Part shown: positions 1 to 7,502 of the stretch, piece after piece
Layout of the letters: each line of letters starts with the position of its first letter
Numbering within the stretch: the stretch's first letter is position 1
Notes under the pieces: generated by a model
Told to the model about the DNA's origin: nothing
The model's input: the letters and a program-made list of their open reading frames with translations, nothing else
The model's database searches: none
Translations under genes and position numbers: made by a program
Origin: Desulfohalobiaceae bacterium
GTDB taxonomy: Bacteria > Desulfobacterota > Desulfovibrionia > Desulfovibrionales > Desulfothermaceae
DNA: 15,236 nucleotides
Assembly: GCA_021737115.1 (NCBI GenBank)
Contig: JAIPER010000036.1
Location: forward strand, 1 to 15,236
Direction: 5' to 3'

Positions 1-2
1 TG

Positions 3-200
3 GAAACGTTGATCGTCGAATCCCTTGACAACGAGGCGGGCTATGTTCAGAGGGGGAAACGACCACTACAGCCGCGAGCATGTGATCGACCTGGCCAGGC
101 TGCGGATGTTTTTGGAGGCCACCAGCCGGAGACGACCGAGGACCTGACCCTGGACCAGAACTGCCCCAAGCGGACGCAGTTTCTGCTTTCTTGGATATAA
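3..200 (+). pseudogene. Frameshifted 3' remnant of an unidentified gene
   Basis: I do not recognise this product. The frame starting at base 3 is open to a TAA at 198-200, but coding-like codon use (G/C at third positions) appears in that frame only at about 3-52 and 130-197. Between about 55 and 125 it moves to the +1 frame, which reads FRGGNDHYSREHVIDLARLR and has G/C-rich third positions there. The pattern fits a once-continuous gene with a one-base gain, perhaps in the G-run at 52-56, and a compensating loss near 130. Any start lies left of the window. The downstream stretch to 293 shows no gene. It could be a decayed gene or a functional gene with two sequencing errors; the window cannot tell these apart. 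Confidence 0.35.
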
Positions 201-293
201 GTATCTAATAATAAACAACTTTCTGCGGGCCGAGCCCAGCAAGCAACAACTCCACTTATTTTCAGGGCAGCTGGCCACAGCGGCGAGACTGCA

Positions 294-325
294 CTGTGAC
301 AAGCCTGCCAGCAGTCTTGTCACAG
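294..325 (-). terminator. 10-bp perfect hairpin at the end of the reductase gene
   Basis: CTGTGACAAG at 294-303 pairs perfectly with CTTGTCACAG at 316-325 around a 12-base loop. The arm at 316-325 contains the TGA stop codon (320-322) of the minus-strand reductase gene, so the hairpin forms exactly at the 3' end of that transcript. No U-run follows on the minus strand, so it is not a classical intrinsic terminator. It may be a 3'-end stabilising or processing hairpin, or part of a factor-dependent terminator. Confidence 0.5.
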
Positions 326-1549
326 GTTGCTGAGCTGCGATATCAGGCCCGCCCTATCGGCCGAGCAGTCAAGACTTTTGAGCTTCTGTCCATGATCGAG
401 AACCACTACGGCCGGCACCCGGCCAATGTTGTATTTCTGGGCAAGGTTTTTTTGGGTGGCCAAGTCTACCTGCAAGATTTGAAATTTTTCCAAAAGAGCC
501 CGGTTTACATCTTCCAGTTTGGTGCCAAAGGCCATGCTCTCATTATTCATGGCATCAATAAAGAGAAGCAAAACCGTTTTTTCACTCTGCAGAATCCGGG
601 TGTTAAAGGTCTGCAACTCGTCGATATAGCGTTCGGCAGCGACTGCGGCCGTGGCCCCGTCACTTGCCGCCGTAACCACCTGCCGCAAGTATTTAACCCG
701 GCTATCACCCGCGACGTACACGCCTTCGACATTGGTTTCCATCAATTCACTGGCGGCAATGTACCCCCGTTTATCCATCTTGAGTCCGTTTGCGGCCAGC
801 CAGGCGGTGCAGGGAACCATCCCCACGAATAAAAATACGCCCTGGCAATCAATAAGATTGGATGTGCCGTTTTTAAGGTTTTTAATCCTTACCGCGGTTA
901 CACTTTGCTGGCCGATAATCTCCTCGATGGTGGAGTTCCAGACAAACTTAATTTTTTCATGTCTGAGCGCGCGTTCTTTGCTCACTTTATTGCAGTCCAG
1001 TACGCCTTCGTCATGCAGTACGATCACCGTGACCTGACGCGCGAATTTTGCTATAAGCATTCCCTCTTCGATGGCTTGATCGCCACTGCCCACTATCACC
1101 ACGTCCTCGCCCTCGTAGAACTCGGCGTCGCAGGTAGCGCAATAGGAAACTCCGCTGCCCTGGAACTCTTTCTCACCCGGTATGTTCAGCAGCCTTGGTT
1201 CAGTGCCTACAGCGATAATCACGGCCCTGGCCAGAAACTCTCCTTTTTTTTTGGTGACGAGCTTTTTGGTTTCAGGGCTTAAATCCGTACTTATCACTTG
1301 ATCTTTTAGGAACTCGACCCCAAAGATTTCAGCGTGGTTTTTGAAATCGCGCATGAGCTCAGGACCGCCCACCCTGCTATATCCGGGATAATTGACCAGT
1401 TCTCGGGTAGTGTCGACCATCCCCCCAAGAGGTCCTTTGTTGATAAGCAGGGTCTTGAGTTTTGCCCTGCCGCCATATACGGCCGCGGTTAGGCCAGCGG
1501 GTCCGCCGCCGATGATGATCAAGTCATATAAATTATTGGTAGGCTCCAT
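320..1549 (-). CDS. Thioredoxin-reductase-like flavoprotein with a cysteine-less C-terminal thioredoxin-like domain
   Basis: A predicted cytoplasmic FAD disulfide reductase of 409 aa; TrxB proteins are usually about 310-320 aa. Visible elements are the N-terminal FAD motif GGGPAG (14-19), the redox pair CATC (137-140), the second nucleotide motif GSGDQA (154-159) and the C-terminal FAD segment GVYVAGDSRVKYLRQVVTAA (277-296). The HRRxxxR motif that binds the NADPH 2'-phosphate in classical TrxB is absent: residues 178-190 read LHDEGVLDCNKVS. An NADH- or ferredoxin-type electron donor is therefore possible (inference). Residues about 320-409 add a thioredoxin-like fold with a VPAVVV cis-Pro segment (378-383) but no CxxC; LLFIDAMNNES stands where the active site would be. 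The gene follows the thioredoxin gene by 20 bases, with AGGTGGA as ribosome binding site, so the two are almost certainly co-transcribed and are natural partners. Confidence 0.85.
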   Translation of the reverse strand: MEPTNNLYDLIIIGGGPAGLTAAVYGGRAKLKTLLINKGPLGGMVDTTRELVNYPGYSRVGGPELMRDFKNHAEIFGVEFLKDQVISTDLSPETKKLVTKKKGEFLARAVIIAVGTEPRLLNIPGEKEFQGSGVSYCATCDAEFYEGEDVVIVGSGDQAIEEGMLIAKFARQVTVIVLHDEGVLDCNKVSKERALRHEKIKFVWNSTIEEIIGQQSVTAVRIKNLKNGTSNLIDCQGVFLFVGMVPCTAWLAANGLKMDKRGYIAASELMETNVEGVYVAGDSRVKYLRQVVTAASDGATAAVAAERYIDELQTFNTRILQSEKTVLLLFIDAMNNESMAFGTKLEDVNRALLEKFQILQVDLATQKNLAQKYNIGRVPAVVVLDHGQKLKSLDCSADRAGLISQLSNL

Positions 1550-1569
1550 CGTGATTCCACCTGTTCTGA

Positions 1570-1896
1570 TTATGCTTCCAGGACGCTATCGATTTTTTCC
1601 TTGATCTGATCATCATCCACCTTGCCCACTTGTTTTCCGCGAAAATCGCCGTCATTGAAATAGAGGATTTGCGGAATACCTTTCAGGGAAAACCTCTGCT
1701 GCAACGTTGGATCCTCCTCCACATCCACATAATAGAACCCAAATTTTCCCTGATAATCAGATTGCAGTTCTTCCAAAATAGGCACAACATGTTGACAGAC
1801 ATGACAGCTTTTGCGGGAGAAGATAACCAAACACGGTTCGGCGTTATCATAGATGACTTTTACAAAAGAATTTTCAGTAAGTTGGTGTAGCGACAT
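1570..1896 (-). CDS. Thioredoxin with a CHVC active site
   Basis: A 108-aa single-domain thioredoxin, the usual family length. The redox site is SCHVC (Cys31, Cys34) in place of the classical WCGPC, and the Trp before the first Cys is missing. The cis-Pro lies in KGIPQILYF (Pro75), and YYVDVEED is the usual strand before it. It should pass electrons from the downstream flavoprotein to cytoplasmic disulfides. The start is the ATG at 1894-1896, preceded by AGGA about ten bases upstream. It is the first gene of a two-gene unit with the reductase. CxxC dipeptides other than GP shift the redox potential in this family, so target preference may differ from TrxA. The thioredoxin assignment is firm; its specific role is not. 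Confidence 0.9.
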   Translation of the reverse strand: MSLHQLTENSFVKVIYDNAEPCLVIFSRKSCHVCQHVVPILEELQSDYQGKFGFYYVDVEEDPTLQQRFSLKGIPQILYFNDGDFRGKQVGKVDDDQIKEKIDSVLEA

Positions 1897-2053
1897 TTTC
1901 TTTTTTCCTGATGTTTAGCATCTGCAACAAGATACCTTTAATTTTTGGGCCACAGGGCTTCTATGAAGGTAAATCTTAGCTCCGGCCGTTTGCCCTTCAG
2001 TTCTTTTGCCATTCGGTTCTTTCCCAAACCAAGTCACTAGCCATATCGGTCCG

Positions 2054-2102
2054 ATAACAGAGGAATTGTCTGCTGGACCAAGGCAGACAATTCCTCTGTT
2101 AT
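2054..2102 (-). terminator. Perfect 20-bp stem-loop after the phosphodiesterase gene
   Basis: Bases 2054-2073 are an exact reverse complement of 2083-2102, with a nine-base loop. The structure begins four bases after the TAA (2106-2108) of the minus-strand phosphodiesterase gene, which suggests a transcript-end function for that gene. On the minus strand no U-run follows (CGGACC). On the plus strand the stem is followed by TCTTTATT, which is T-rich, but no plus-strand gene ends here. A smaller palindrome, TATCGG-T-CCGATA (2044-2056), abuts it. A terminator or 3'-stabiliser is the best reading; a small mobile inverted repeat is an alternative. Confidence 0.6.
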
Positions 2103-2105
2103 TCT

Positions 2106-4166
2106 TTATTCATCAATGATCTGGTATATCGGCGCGCCCTCGCACTGGGCAGGCATTCTGACCCCGGTTATGGATGCGATGGTGGGAGCAACATCAACCT
2201 GCCTGATAACCCGCTCCGTCACGCAATTCTTTTTGATACCGGGACCGGCGGCCACAAAAAGTGGCGACACCGAAGTATCAGCGTATCCACATTGCGTGGA
2301 GAGGGAATCGGCGTGGATTTTATTGAAACCCTCTTCGGTGAAATAGATTATGTCGCCGCATTCCGGCCCGTTCATCCCCAGGACCACAGCGTCTTTATTG
2401 CGCATAGCTATGGAGATTACCCGACGGCCGGTAACAGGATCGCGGTAATTGTACAAGTCAGAGATAATTTGCATCTCCAACTCATACTGGTCTTTGGGAT
2501 CGACAATACCGTGTGGATTGCGTCCCTTCAGATTAACATAGATATGATCCCCACGCACGGCTACCGCCCTGGTTTTGCTCCAATCGATCTCTTTGGTGTC
2601 GTTACCGTTTTCATCCTTAACCATGACCGTATACCCCAATTCGGCCAGGACAGGCACATTGACACCGTGGATCTCACCAAGAATAACACCATGATATTCT
2701 TGGGTAATAAGGCCATGGTCCGAGGTGATTATAATGGTCCAGCCCTTGTCTATGAAGGGGAGGAAGCGTTTCAGATACCTGTCTGTCTGCCGGTAAACCT
2801 CTTCCTGGAAACCCTGATATTCAATTTCGTCGTTTTCCTTCCAGTGCTCCTGATTGCATGCGTAATGCCAGTAATAATGTCCCACGCCATCAAGGTTGTG
2901 CAGGTGGGAAAAAATGATGTCGTATTGATTGTTTTCCATGAAATGGACCAGGCATTCCGCCTGCCAGTCGCAATAATGCTCCCATGAGGGAATCATGGTC
3001 TCGCGCACCAAGTTAGCATTGAAGCCGTTGACCCGGAAGTTCACCGGAATATTACCGATTTTTTCCACCACCTCTTTATATAGACTCTTGGGATGGAAAA
3101 AATCGTCACGGCCGACCTGCGAAGCATTGTTGATGATGATGTTGAACTTGGACCCGTCTTCGGCCAGATCCAGCAACTGGTAATTCCGGTTGCAGGGAAT
3201 ATTATTGCCGTCGTTATCCTTTACTGTGTCATTGACATCAAACCTGATTTCGCCTTTTTTCAAAGTAAGATAGGGGATGGTTTCCTTCTTTGATTTATAG
3301 AACTGCACAGTATCGTAAATACCTTTTTCATTTTTCTGAATCAGGCCCGGGCGCCGCTCCAAGCCATTGGAGACGATGAAAATGAACTCTTTGGCGCCCT
3401 GGGGTGGTTCCTGGGCCCAACCGCTGGCCGTTTTGATAGCCGCCTTGCAGGTATCGCAGATCATACTGCCCAGGGCTTCAATTTCGCACTCACTATCCTC
3501 CATAATGCTGAAGGAGAAGCCCGCCGCCTTGTCTCCGGCCGCGATCGCCTTGCGGAAAACTGAAGTCTCCGCATCGCTGCCGCCGTCCTCCATCAACTCC
3601 TCGGCGTTATCGATAATACAGCCTTGTCCTGGCGCCACATGGGAAGTATTGGGCAGGTATTCACTGTTGGAAAGCTTATCCGAGCCAGTTACCACCTTCA
3701 GGATATCCAGAAAGGGGATGCCGTTATTGATGCCCGAAGGCTGGGTGCCGTCCACCACATGGAGATTGGGGCTGTCTGAGGTAGGCGGCCAAGACGACCC
3801 GGGCCAGTGCCAGACCAGGGTTTTTTTATTGGCGTCTTCGGTAAAGACGTTCCACAACGGTTCGGCTTTGGATTTCCTAGAATCCAGGTTGTAATGCAGG
3901 ACATCCAGATTTACCGGGTCTGAAGCAAAAAAGCAGGTAATACCATGGGTTCCGGGATACGCGCCGGTTGCCAGGGTGGTCCACATAGGTGGAGTGACGG
4001 TCGGGACGCCGCCCAGCAAGACCAGGTCTTCTCTGGCCGAACCTCTGGCCGTGAACTCTTTGAGGGCAGGCATGTCTCCCTTGTCCATCATTTTTTTGGC
4101 GAATTTGGGGTCAAATCCGTCCACCCCTAAAACGATTACTTTTTCAGTTAAGGCTTTTTTTTCCAT
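2106..4166 (-). CDS. Alkaline-phosphatase-superfamily phosphodiesterase / phosphohydrolase
   Basis: A 686-aa predicted cytoplasmic metal-dependent hydrolase of the type I phosphodiesterase / nucleotide pyrophosphatase group, resembling AP-superfamily phosphohydrolase/phosphomutases. Visible motifs are VIVLGVDGFDP with metal ligand Asp16; VTPPMWTTLATG with likely nucleophile Thr58, followed by GAYPGTHGI; the Asp/His site HLHNLDGVGHYYWHY; TSDHGL; and a C-terminal segment SPLFVAAGPGI ... DVAPTIASITG. There is no signal peptide. I chose the ATG at 4164-4166 over an in-frame ATG at 4205 because AAAGGA (4172-4177) sits five bases before it, while the upstream one has no good ribosome site and lies almost on the predicted promoter. 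It follows the TRAP permease by 261 bases on the same strand. Its substrate is unknown and the link to the transporter is only positional. Confidence 0.8.
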   Translation of the reverse strand: MEKKALTEKVIVLGVDGFDPKFAKKMMDKGDMPALKEFTARGSAREDLVLLGGVPTVTPPMWTTLATGAYPGTHGITCFFASDPVNLDVLHYNLDSRKSKAEPLWNVFTEDANKKTLVWHWPGSSWPPTSDSPNLHVVDGTQPSGINNGIPFLDILKVVTGSDKLSNSEYLPNTSHVAPGQGCIIDNAEELMEDGGSDAETSVFRKAIAAGDKAAGFSFSIMEDSECEIEALGSMICDTCKAAIKTASGWAQEPPQGAKEFIFIVSNGLERRPGLIQKNEKGIYDTVQFYKSKKETIPYLTLKKGEIRFDVNDTVKDNDGNNIPCNRNYQLLDLAEDGSKFNIIINNASQVGRDDFFHPKSLYKEVVEKIGNIPVNFRVNGFNANLVRETMIPSWEHYCDWQAECLVHFMENNQYDIIFSHLHNLDGVGHYYWHYACNQEHWKENDEIEYQGFQEEVYRQTDRYLKRFLPFIDKGWTIIITSDHGLITQEYHGVILGEIHGVNVPVLAELGYTVMVKDENGNDTKEIDWSKTRAVAVRGDHIYVNLKGRNPHGIVDPKDQYELEMQIISDLYNYRDPVTGRRVISIAMRNKDAVVLGMNGPECGDIIYFTEEGFNKIHADSLSTQCGYADTSVSPLFVAAGPGIKKNCVTERVIRQVDVAPTIASITGVRMPAQCEGAPIYQIIDE

Positions 4167-4171
4167 GACTA

Positions 4172-4177
4172 TCCTTT
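4172..4177 (-). promoter_or_regulatory. Ribosome binding site that sets the phosphodiesterase start
   Basis: The minus strand reads GGGAAAGGATAGTC-ATG, placing AAAGGA five bases before the ATG at 4164-4166. The alternative ATG at 4203-4205 has no comparable purine run. Confidence 0.6.
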
Positions 4178-4206
4178 CCCAACTAGAGTTTAGAGTTTGA
4201 TTCATT

Positions 4207-4234
4207 TCTATACCATAGTCTATTGATATTGCAA
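4207..4234 (-). promoter_or_regulatory. Weak candidate promoter for the phosphodiesterase gene
   Basis: On the minus strand TTGCAA (4229-4234) and TATAGA (4207-4212) are separated by 16 bases, each matching four of six sigma70 consensus positions. If used, transcription would start at about 4200, which supports translation from 4166 rather than 4205. The rest of the 4206-4427 gap shows no gene and no clear terminator for the TRAP genes. Confidence 0.3.
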
Positions 4235-4427
4235 CTAAAATTAGTTCGCCGCCTTCAGTGGCCTCTTAGAGAAAGAACGATTCCACTGTTTTTCATCTTG
4301 TCAGTACTCCCTTTTCCATTTGCCTTATGAGTTTAGTAAATGAGAATTATCGCCGTTTCAACAGACAGTCGTCTTTCAGGTTGAATGACTGTGCTGCCAG
4401 CCAAAAGCATCAACCCTTATATATTTT

Positions 4428-6323
4428 TCACTTAATCAGATTCGGTAAAAAGGTCACGATCCCCGGGAACACGGTCAAAAGGATCAATAGTAAAACCTGC
4501 ATCACTATAAAAGGTATGATTCCCTTGAAAATCCTCCCCATTGGGATGTCAGGAGCACAACCGGAGATGACGAAAACGTTAATTCCAACTGGCGGGGTTA
4601 TCTGCCCCATTTCCATCATTATCACCATCATGACGCCGAACCAGATGGGATCAAAACCCGCCTGGATAACAGTTGGATAAATAATCGGCAAGGTAAGGAT
4701 CATCATGGGGATGATGTTCATCAAACACCCAAGCAACAAATAAAGCAGGAGAATGAGAACCAGAACCCAATAGGGGGACAGGTTGTACGATACTATGAAG
4801 TTGGGGAGCAGAAAAGGTATCTTGGTCAATGCGATAAAGTAAGACAGAATTTTTACACATATCAGAATCATGAAAATCATCGCCGTCAGTTCGCCCGTGG
4901 CCAGCAATGACTTTTTGATATTTGCCCAGGACAGTCGACGCAACATCAGTCCGATGACAAGAGCGCCAATCGCCCCAATGGCTCCCGCTTCATTGGGGCC
5001 AAACACCCCCAAGTACAAGCCGCCAATCACCAAGATGAAAAGGAGCAACATCTGCCAGATGTCACGCAGACCAAGGATCTTCTGCTTCAGACTGAATGCG
5101 GGACCGCATGGTCCCAGGTTCGGATTTATCCTGCAGCGGATATACACAGAGGCAAGGAAAAGAGACATGAGAAGCAGTCCGGGGATGAAGCCAGCCATAA
5201 AGAGCTTGCCGATGGATTGCTCTGTCATTACACCGTAAATCATGAAGCCGATGCTTGGAGGTATAAGGATGCCCAGAGTACCTCCAGCCGCTATGGTGCT
5301 GGCACTCAAGGAGTCCTTATAATTGAATCTCCGCATCTCCGGTAGGGCAATGGTAGACATGGTTGCGGCCGTGGTGGTGCTACAACCACAAATGGCGGCG
5401 AACCCGCTACAGGCGGTGATCGTTGTCAGCGCCAATCCACCAGGCTGGTGACCGAGCCATTTGTATCCCGAATCGAACAGGTCCTTGCTGACCCCCGAAT
5501 AAAAGGCGAACATCCCCATCAGGATAAATGCTGGGATGACGGCATAATTCCATTCGCTGGCAGCCATCCAGGGACCGATGCTTAAAAGCGGGAGAGTGGG
5601 TGCAAGCCCCTTTAGATACCAAAGGCCTTGCAGCCCGGTAATGGCCATGCAGAATGCAATCGGCATCCTTAGGAACATGAGCAGCAACATTAGGCCGACG
5701 AAAAGAAGTCCAGTGGTGAGATTGGAAAGATAGACTCCGAATAGATCCAGGAGCCAGGGCAGCAGAATGAGCGCCAATCCGGCCACGCCTGCTAACCCAG
5801 TCCAGAAGAAGCAGGCATGGCCGGATTTCTGCGCCTCGCATACGGCCCGGATGGCCTGGAATATGAGCACCAGGACCAAAACTACGCACCCGGCCACGCT
5901 CATCAGTATGGCAGGCCAGTGAGGCAGCCCGAGAACATCTCCCCGTTCTCCGGAGGCATACTGCTCTATCCCGTAGGCAAAGAGAGGCCATGTGACGACG
6001 CTCATCACATAAACGCTCAAGATTGAGGTGAAAACGTCGACGATCCCCTGGGCGCGTGCTCCGAAATGTTCATAAAAGAGATCGATCCCCACGTGGCGGT
6101 GTTCAACGGCCGCATAGGCCGCCGTGAAAAAAACCACCAGAGGCAAGACAAATTCTGTGATCTCAACGGTACCAGGTATTGGGTGGTTCAAAAGGTAGCG
6201 CAAACAGACATCTGCCGCTATGACGCTGATAAATAGCAGTATCAGTACTGCCCCAATGCGGTTAATAATGGCGGCCAATGAGGCGACATTCTTTTCGAGC
6301 ATGTGCGCAACGGGGTTCGGCAT
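4428..6323 (-). CDS. dctQM: Fused TRAP transporter permease DctQM
   Basis: A 631-aa integral membrane protein combining both TRAP permease subunits; fused DctQM proteins are commonly 600-650 aa. Residues about 1-165 are the small DctQ part, with four hydrophobic segments and the typical region from RYLLNHPIPGTVEITEF to HRHVGIDLF. An extra hydrophobic linker segment spans about 172-195. The large DctM part follows (about 200-631), with FLRMPIAF, the ACSGFAAICGCSTTTAATM segment, GTLGILIPPSIGFMIYGV and MEMGQITPPVGINVFV. It should carry a small organic acid into the cell using an ion gradient. AAGGAG (6332-6337) overlaps the stop codon of dctP, and ATG follows eight bases later, so translation is probably coupled to dctP. 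Confidence 0.93.
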   Translation of the reverse strand: MPNPVAHMLEKNVASLAAIINRIGAVLILLFISVIAADVCLRYLLNHPIPGTVEITEFVLPLVVFFTAAYAAVEHRHVGIDLFYEHFGARAQGIVDVFTSILSVYVMSVVTWPLFAYGIEQYASGERGDVLGLPHWPAILMSVAGCVVLVLVLIFQAIRAVCEAQKSGHACFFWTGLAGVAGLALILLPWLLDLFGVYLSNLTTGLLFVGLMLLLMFLRMPIAFCMAITGLQGLWYLKGLAPTLPLLSIGPWMAASEWNYAVIPAFILMGMFAFYSGVSKDLFDSGYKWLGHQPGGLALTTITACSGFAAICGCSTTTAATMSTIALPEMRRFNYKDSLSASTIAAGGTLGILIPPSIGFMIYGVMTEQSIGKLFMAGFIPGLLLMSLFLASVYIRCRINPNLGPCGPAFSLKQKILGLRDIWQMLLLFILVIGGLYLGVFGPNEAGAIGAIGALVIGLMLRRLSWANIKKSLLATGELTAMIFMILICVKILSYFIALTKIPFLLPNFIVSYNLSPYWVLVLILLLYLLLGCLMNIIPMMILTLPIIYPTVIQAGFDPIWFGVMMVIMMEMGQITPPVGINVFVISGCAPDIPMGRIFKGIIPFIVMQVLLLILLTVFPGIVTFLPNLIK

Positions 6324-6335
6324 TAAGAAATCTCC

Positions 6336-7406
6336 TTATTTTTTCCACCAGGAATCTGCAGGATATTTAGCCTTTTCATACTTTGCGGTTGCTTTCTTAA
6401 GCTCGCCTATGATATTGTCCGGATTCAATCCCTTTTTCTTGACCATGTCCCGCCAACCATTTTCAATCGGCTTGACTGCCTTTATCCATTTAGCCCGCTC
6501 GGCGACTGGCAGGACGTATATCTCTTCGTCCCGGGCTCTTTCCTCGTCAGCTATGGTTTTGCTGTAATCTTCCAGGGTCACACCACAAAGCGCGGAAACG
6601 GAATGTGACAGATCTTCAAAAACCTTCTGGACGTCGGGAGGAAGGGATTTCCACTTGTTAAGATTCATGATAACGGAAACGGGCACGACGGCCATATTGG
6701 CGATGGTATGATAAGAAAGGAGATCTGTCATTTTGAGAGACTTGAGAATTGCCCAGGGGTAGTAGATTCCATCAACCGTGCCTTTTTCCAATGCGAGATA
6801 GGTCTCCGAAAGGCTTTTATTCTGTACGGGGGTCGCTCCCAGTGTATTGATCACCTTTACATCCAGGCCAGCACCACACCCAATCCTCACTCCTTTCAAG
6901 TCCTTAAGAGTTTTCACCGACTTATTTGCAGTATGGATATTTTTGATATCGCCCGTGAACATCATTATCGGTTTCACTTTGGCATACTCAGCCTTCATTT
7001 CTGGAGAACTCTGATAGAAGGTCCACATCGCTGCACCACCCTGCCGCGGTCCTTTGAACATGAACGGGATGTTTACAGCGGAACTAACCGGGAAGATCGC
7101 CGTCTGATAGGTGGGGATAAAGGAGCCAATCTCAACGGAGCCAGTCCTGACCATGTCGTATACTGCAGGCATTTTCGCCAGGCTCGAACCGTTGAAGAAA
7201 GTTATTTTGACTTGACCATCCGTACGCTTTTCAACCTCCGCGGCCCACTTTTCAAACACCTTGGTAACAAGATGGGTGGAACTGTAGAAATTGGAGAAAT
7301 TGAGCTCGATGGTCCGCGAACTTCTCGCCTGTACAATGCCTGCAGAAAGAAGCATCAAGGAAGAAACACATAGCAACACCACACCACGACATAATGTCCT
7401 TTTCAT
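6336..7406 (-). CDS. dctP: TRAP transporter periplasmic substrate-binding protein, DctP family
   Basis: A 356-aa periplasmic receptor for the TRAP permease encoded directly downstream. Residues 1-27 form a Sec signal peptide (MKRTLCR, hydrophobic core, cleavage after VQA) with no lipobox. The mature protein has the usual opening strand RTIELNFSNF, the TDGQVKITFFNGSSL segment and the hinge region KTLKDLKGVRIGCGAG. In most DctP proteins this last motif is DLKGLKIR, and its Arg holds the substrate carboxylate. Here position 176 is Gly and the only nearby Arg is Arg174, so ligand contact may differ. The ribosome site AGGAGGT is well placed. The gene lies 96 bases after the dehydrogenase gene on the same strand. 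The ligand cannot be named, but the context points to an acid degraded through CoA thioesters. Confidence 0.92.
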   Translation of the reverse strand: MKRTLCRGVVLLCVSSLMLLSAGIVQARSSRTIELNFSNFYSSTHLVTKVFEKWAAEVEKRTDGQVKITFFNGSSLAKMPAVYDMVRTGSVEIGSFIPTYQTAIFPVSSAVNIPFMFKGPRQGGAAMWTFYQSSPEMKAEYAKVKPIMMFTGDIKNIHTANKSVKTLKDLKGVRIGCGAGLDVKVINTLGATPVQNKSLSETYLALEKGTVDGIYYPWAILKSLKMTDLLSYHTIANMAVVPVSVIMNLNKWKSLPPDVQKVFEDLSHSVSALCGVTLEDYSKTIADEERARDEEIYVLPVAERAKWIKAVKPIENGWRDMVKKKGLNPDNIIGELKKATAKYEKAKYPADSWWKK

Positions 7407-7502
7407 CTCTATTACCTCCTGTTATTGTTCACTTTATTGAAAGTTAACCACTCTGCCGCACCTCGTCCGCTAAATCGTAAACACCTACAAAAGCATAACG
7501 TA

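Noticed and set aside
1897..2053. Sigma54-type promoter before the thioredoxin gene
   Set aside because: GGTATCTTGTTGC resembles a -24/-12 site but the GG-to-GC spacing is one base short, and no other strong promoter pattern could be fixed there.
2292..2987. 231-codon open frame on the plus strand
   Set aside because: It is antisense to the phosphodiesterase gene, whose metal-site motifs are in this region; no family features are seen.
4167..4205. Upstream ATG start for the phosphodiesterase
   Set aside because: No ribosome site is seen and it coincides with the predicted transcription start; the internal ATG has AAAGGA five bases upstream.
4360..4400. Terminator after the TRAP permease gene
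   Set aside because: ACAGTC and GACTGT could pair, but the stem is only six bases with a long loop and no U-run.
6708..7373. 221-codon open frame on the plus strand
   Set aside because: It is antisense to dctP, which has a signal peptide, family motifs and a good ribosome site.
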